DNA of 64,000 nucleotides. Source: Setophaga petechia. Taxonomy: Eukaryota; Chordata; Aves; Passeriformes; Parulidae. Each line of letters starts with the position of its first letter. Position 1 is the first letter of the stretch. Below the pieces are notes generated by a model. That model did no database searches and was not told where the DNA came from. It saw only the letters and a program-made list of their open reading frames with translations. The stretch lies in the NCBI GenBank assembly GCA_024362935.1, contig JANCRA010000007.1, positions 18,835,003 through 18,899,002 on the forward strand, read 5' to 3'. Positions 58,401 through 64,000 of the stretch are shown here, in pieces. Made by a program: the position numbers and the translations under genes.

Positions 58401-61400
58401 GGATGGGAGCCTGAGTACCTGAGGGTGCACAAAGGACTGGGCCTAAGGGAGAGCATAATTGCTGCATTTTACCAGCTTTAAGCAAGGGGTTAGAGGGGTC
58501 ATGGAGCCACTTGCCCCTCTGAATGAATCAATGGCTGCAAGACATAAAAATGGAAGTTTCAGTAGGTTATGAGGGAATTAATGTCTTAATGTAGCAGTCA
58601 GCCCCTCTTATGGATCAAGAGCCCAGAAGGGCCATGAAGTCTTCATCCGTACAGATTTTAGATTCAACAAGGTCCAGAGCAGCCTGAGAGGATACAGATT
58701 TGAAGTTCTACTTGTTTTGTAGATAATCTACAGAGGTTGCTTCCCAGCCATATTCTAATTCTGCTGGTTATGGATTTTAAAACTTCTATTTTCCAAGTAG
58801 CTTGAGGAAGTTGGTAAAACAAGGGCACGGTGATTTAGGTAAACCAGGTTTCTCAGAACTGTTACAAGTTGGGAAGAGTAGTGAGTTGTGATGAGCATCT
58901 TAGTTGAAGTCTGGTGGTGGCAATACAGGTTTTTCTGCCCTGCATTGAACTTTCCAGCTGACTAGGCAAGAAGTGCTTCTACGCTAGCATAAAGGCCAAA
59001 AAAAAGGCTTATGGTACCTGACGTGCCTGTGATCACTATGATGAACCTAGAAACCCATCTCCAAAGAAACAACAGGTGATCAGCAGCTTGGTAGCCAGCT
59101 GAAGTTAGTGCAGGTTTTGCTTTCTGTGTTGGAGTAACAACGTAGCAGCTTCTGGGTGGGTGAGGGTTCCTAATGCTTAGCTGGAGTGTGGTTATCCCAG
59201 CAAGTGGCTTCATGGAGCAAACCAGCTCTGAGTTCCAGCTGGTCACAGTAGCAGTCCATCACTGCAGAGGGGCAGGACTAGTGGCAGCTGGAAGAAAGGA
59301 ACAGGGCCATAAATCTCTCTTTAATGCTTCTGCTGTGTTGAGAAGATGTCCTGCATCTCATTTGTTTCTGTAAGTTCTTACATATTTGTCTATTTAGCAA
59401 AACCAACCAGAGGTCTTAGTGAAAGTGAGGTGAGCAATGCAGACAGTTACAGCCCAGAGTGAGTGTTTTGTATCTTAACAAAGCCGCTGTCCTGATATGA
59501 ACCTGTAGTATTTTAATATGTGAATGCAGCTGCTCATGTGTGACTCTTGAGAGAATTGTGTAGGAAATCTGATGTCAGGGATGGCATGTGTTTTAGAATC
59601 CTAGATGTATTCTTTAGTAACTTTAACACCTAAGATGATGGAATAAGTTCGAGTCACAATGCTTACTTGCAGTACCATGTAAAAATACACATGCAATCCT
59701 AATGTTAAATTTTACTATGGAAACAGTAAAAGTGAATGCCATGGCTGACATGCCAACCCGCATAAATCTTGGTAAATTCTGCATTGTTCATTGTGTTTTG
59801 GGTGGTGACAAACATCCTGGTCACCTTCACAGAAGAGTAGTAACATGATAAACTAAAAAAGGTTTATTGGAAAGGTGTGGAACCCTAGGTTCACTTGTTT
59901 AATTTCATGCCAAGAAGTGAATACTCGGGAGACACACAGTAAGAGGAAGGTCCTTGTGCACGGCAGTGGCTCGTTTAATGAGCAGCGAAGCCTTCCAGCA
60001 GTGGGTGACTTTTATTTGCACAGTTGCAGCAGTACAAAACTCATCCTTGTTGAACAATAGACAGGGTTTCTTTCACTTTTTTTTAAAAAAAGCATTACAA
60101 GGTTCTTGTGCCACTTAAGTGTCAAGATGGTGGAAGAAAAAAGACAGTTCAGTTTATAATAAGATTATATTGGACATAAAAAGGTTTTGTTAATACTAGC
60201 ATGGCATTGTGGGAAAATCACAAAACCTTGATGTGATGAAGGATACTTTATTCTCCCCCTATTTTAGTTTATTTGAAATTCTTCTTAGTTTTCTTCAGAA
60301 AATCTCTCATCACAACTCTTTGTAGGCATATCCCTCAGCACTAGTGTACGGTGCACAGCAGTGCTTCTGAAGGCTAATATTCTTATTTAAAGAATGGAAA
60401 TTCTCAAACTCTTCCTGTTTTTGGGGACTTCTGCCATATGGTAAGGCATATTTCTTTTTAATTTGGGTCAGCTGGCCTAGTTGTGTGACCTCCCAGGATC
60501 TTGCCCACCCCCAGCCCCTTGATGAGGGGAATGTTGGAGAGCTGATGCTGCCAGCTCTGCTCAGTAAGAGCCAGAACTCTGGTGTGTTACCAACCCCTTT
60601 GTAGCTGCCAGTGCAGAGCACTGTGAGAGCTGCTGTGGGAGAAGGAGCTGCAGCTGAGCCAGGCCCAGTACAAGCTGTTAGCTCAGAGGTGTTCCATCAC
60701 TCCTACTGGGCAGCCTTGGCCAGTGGTGTCCATCTTGGCACTGGCTGGCATTGCCTCTGCTGGACATGGAGGAAGCTTCTGGCAGCTTCTCACAGAACCA
60801 CCCCTCTGTCCCCCTGCCGCCAACACCTGGCCATGCAAACCCCATACACTGGGGCAGAGCAGGAGGCTCTACTGAAGTCTAAGAGAAATGGGACAACAGA
60901 AGAGACTATTGCTATTAGTAATTATTGTTGTAGTTTCTTACAAATTACCCAGAAAGTAGTTGCTTTATTTAGAAATGTGCTTCCTTCCCACCCCACTCCC
61001 AAGAAATTATTGTGCAAAGTACTGTATTGTGTTACAAGAGGTATCTCTGAAGGAATTTTAGTGCTGAAGTTGTCATGTGTTGGAGTTTTTTGTTCTATTC
61101 TAAAGCTCTTATTATAGTGGTATTTTATGCCAAATACTTTAGATGGGATTTCATAGCACGTTAATCTGCTTGTATTTCACAGATAAATGCATGAATTAAC
61201 AAAAGTAGCACATTCATAATTGGATTCTAAGTTTTCGTAGCTGGGATTAGAAGTTGAAATTAATGTAGTTTTAAAGCATTCTGAAAACTTTTTTCCCAGC
61301 TGTTACCCAAATCCTTCCTTCCTCTAATGTTCTGTAGCCATTGTCCTCTTGATCGCTGATATTTAATTACTATTTTAGGTCACTTGGTATCTTTTGTTTA

Positions 61401-64000
61401 CTGTTGTCCTTTAAAACAATGAAAAAACCATTTAATTTTGTTTTTTGCTGAAGCATTTAGCTTTTATATGCCTTTTTTTCCCTGCAAAAAGAGGTTAAAG
61501 AACAAGCATTTCCTCCCACTCCAGGATTGCTTTCAGGGTAGGATTTTGCTTCTAAACTTGTACAGATCTCATTGAAGCACTCTGAGTTATATTCACTGGT
61601 TTATTTTGCTGATGGTTTGCCTCTGTTGCTTTGTCAGTGGCCATTGGATGTGCAGAGAGCTACCCTATGAAGGCAGGCCTTTGTGGAGTGGTGGGAGTTA
61701 GCACTGCTTTAGGCAGTCAGCTGAAACAGATTAGTAATTTACTCTTTTCTAGTCAATTTCAAGTTGTACATGGTTACGTTTTTTCAAGTACCTGAGTAAG
61801 CTGAATGGGCCAGGACACATGATTGTGTGAAAAGGGAGCTACATAAGGCAACATGGAATGGCATTCCCTAGAATGCAGTGGTTTCAGTCATGGTTTAGGC
61901 ATGATTACGATTAAACATGTTTTCAAGGTCCAGCACCAGGCACTTAGATTGCACTTCTGACAGTTAAATCAGATGCTTAAAATAGAACAGTTTGTTGAAC
62001 TGTTGCTTTACTGAATTTTCACTGATTTCAGATTTTAAGAGCAGTATTTACAAACAACCAAAACAAATTAAATTGACAAATAGTGCCCTGCAATAAACCT
62101 GAATATTTTAAGCTTTGAAAAACATGCATACCTTGATTTTCTTCCCATTTACCATTCTTTTCTATAATCTTTTATTTAAAAAAAGATTAAGGAATTGGAA
62201 GATCCTTGTCTTATCCTATTATTTCTGAAAAGGAGAGTTTTGCTAAGAATAGTCTTTTAATCTCTTGTCATAACAGCTTCTTTACCAAAATGTAGAGTTA
62301 GACAAGTTTTCTTTTGTTGAAGCTATTGTGGTTTATGTTTTCTGTGACAAAACTGACCTGCAAGACACAACATCTTATATTATCATAGATTATGATAATA
62401 GGATTTGTCATGGAACCAATCTGTAGTGGAGCTTCATATGACATTACACTGAAGAAGCTGTGGAGATGCTCTCCTATCAAATGTAGCACAGCAGAGTTTG
62501 CAGAGTGATATTTTTTTCTGTAAATATAGCGCTACTCATTCTGATAATGCTTGTTCTAGAAAAATGCTACCTAGTAAATTTCTTCATGGTTAATTAAAGT
62601 CACAGTTCAGGAGTCAATAAAAAAGTCAGGGGGAAAAGGTTGGATGAGAATCTTCATGATTCGAAATGCCAGTTTTCAGGCTGGTGAATATTGCATGCTG
62701 CAGCTTGCCTCATTTACAGCCTCCTGGCATTTGAATCTAAAACCCCTTTTAAAGGGAATGGGAGATACTTTTCTAAAACAGTCTCTGCTGATGTCTAATG
62801 ACTTAATAAAACAAGAATATTTAAGAATATATGAACTGCGCAGTGTATTCTATTGCAAATGCATCATTTCACTCTACAACCTCCTATGTTTAGCTTTGTG
62901 TCACATGTAGCCTTATCACAAAATACAGCCCCCTGGAAAACATGTAATACAGAATACAATATTGCAGCAGAGTGGCACTGTAGTGAAGTAGATTAGAAAT
63001 GTTCTGTAACTTGGTAAGAATTAGTAAAGTGCTGTTGGCCGCAGGTGAGTTTTTCCAGAGAGGGTGCACTGGTATTCCAGAGCAGCTGTGTTGTAGGAGT
63101 TGACTGTGAGAAGTGCTGGGAAGTTGTAAGTGTTGCTGTCTTACTTGCTGCTGATTTGGATCACCAGGACTGTGTCTATCACCAAAATCAACTTGAAAGC
63201 CTCAGATAAAGTTTGGGCAATTCTTAAGCTTTGTAACTCGTGGTGCAACTTTCAGGAGGTTTAAGTATTTATGGTGGTATCTTTCTCTAGAGATAGCTTC
63301 ATGTTTAGATTATGTACCTTTAAAGATATTATATTTCAGAAATCTGGCAATCTGGATAGCACTTGGGGTGTAATAATCACAGATGATGAAGAAATGTGAG
63401 GTTTCATTTCCCTGTCACAAACTGGCGAATTCTCCTTGCTTAGAGGGGAGAGAGAAATGGCTGAAGGAATGGTAGATAAGCAAGCACAAATTTTCACTTT
63501 TTCATGGAGCTGATAGCATGTGTTCACTTGTGCATCTTTTTTTCCTTGCCCTCAGGCTACTTTAAGTCTCTATGTTTTCACTTCTCATTTTTCTGAATCT
63601 TAATTTTGTTTAACTTCCCATGCGATGAAGTTAGAGCTGCTGGTGGCTGTAATGTGTGTTTTACCTAATTGGCCACCAAAAGTATGGGTAATTTCTTCTA
63701 TGACCAGCTGCTTTAGTCACAGTTGTAAAAGAAAAATAAAACTGACTAGCTCAAAATGCCAGAAGTGAATCAGTTACCTGACTGGTTTAGGTAATATGTG
63801 TGTGTGTAAGATAAACATACAGCCCATGTGGCATTTTTCCTGTGCTTTATGACAATCTCTTTAATTGTCTTGTGCCATTAACAAATAATGCCCTAACTCT
63901 TTGTAGATGACTATTATATACATTTTTTTAGTATTTTATTTTTTATTAAAAGGGGTTTAATTTGTAGACTAATGGCATTATGGACAATGTCTTAGAGTGT
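55441..64000 (+). other. Probable MAPK8 intron 1
   Basis: Searched on the plus strand for the conserved MAPK8 N-terminus; it is not present. Mostly AT-rich, with G+C-richer patches at about 58,150-58,480 and 60,440-60,860 and a 17-bp tandem duplication at about 55,995-56,030. A 10-bp perfect inverted repeat lies at 62,378-62,400. Confidence 0.5.

Noticed and set aside
62378..62400. 10-bp perfect AT-only-like inverted repeat as a regulatory hairpin
   Set aside because: Short, almost entirely A and T, with a 3-nt loop; expected by chance in AT-rich intron.
55441..64000. MAPK8 coding exons
   Set aside because: I looked for the conserved kinase N-terminus on the plus strand and did not find it; they must lie to the right of the window if the gene is MAPK8.

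Overview
The window is vertebrate nuclear DNA, most likely from a bird. Coding sequence is split into short exons with canonical splice signals. The spaces between are AT-rich, and one old CR1-type LINE tail (about 31.7 kb) is of the kind common in avian genomes. A roughly 35-kb, 30-exon gene body is also compact in the avian way.

Almost all coding sequence belongs to one minus-strand gene, recognised as FRMPD2 (FERM and PDZ domain containing 2), a paralogue of the N-terminal part of PTPN13. I assembled 32 exons by hand from 45,773 down to 533. Every intron is phase-compatible, and the joined frame is open for about 1,563 codons. Domain order is KIND (exons 2-5), a charged linker, FERM (exons 10-16), PDZ1 (19-21), PDZ2 (23-26), PDZ3 (27-28), an acidic linker (29-30), PDZ4 (31-32) and the first strand of a probable PDZ5, which continues off the left edge. 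Human FRMPD2 as I know it stops after PDZ3, in sequence matching exon 29. The extra exons here follow the PDZ4/PDZ5 layout of PTPN13, so this copy appears to keep an ancestral long form. In human the phosphatase gene PTPN20 lies near FRMPD2, and one ancestral PTPN13-like gene that later split would explain both.

Upstream, a very small first coding exon (45,755-45,773) with a TATA-like box behind it lies about 10 kb from exon 2. From about 45.9 to 54.5 kb I see intergenic DNA with short repeats. At 54.5-55.4 kb there is a strong CpG island. By conserved gene order (FRMPD2 minus, MAPK8 plus, in human 10q11) it is most likely the MAPK8/JNK1 promoter and noncoding first exon, and the rest of the window to 64 kb is then MAPK8 intron 1. 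No MAPK8 coding exon is visible, so this identification rests on synteny.

Other elements are a 336-bp solo LTR (32,453-32,788), CR1 remnants, a degenerate tRNA-like sequence, several short tandem duplications and two clean hairpins. The most notable observations are the retained PDZ4/PDZ5 exons, a stop codon lying directly on the exon 29 splice donor, and two introns with GC rather than GT donors.
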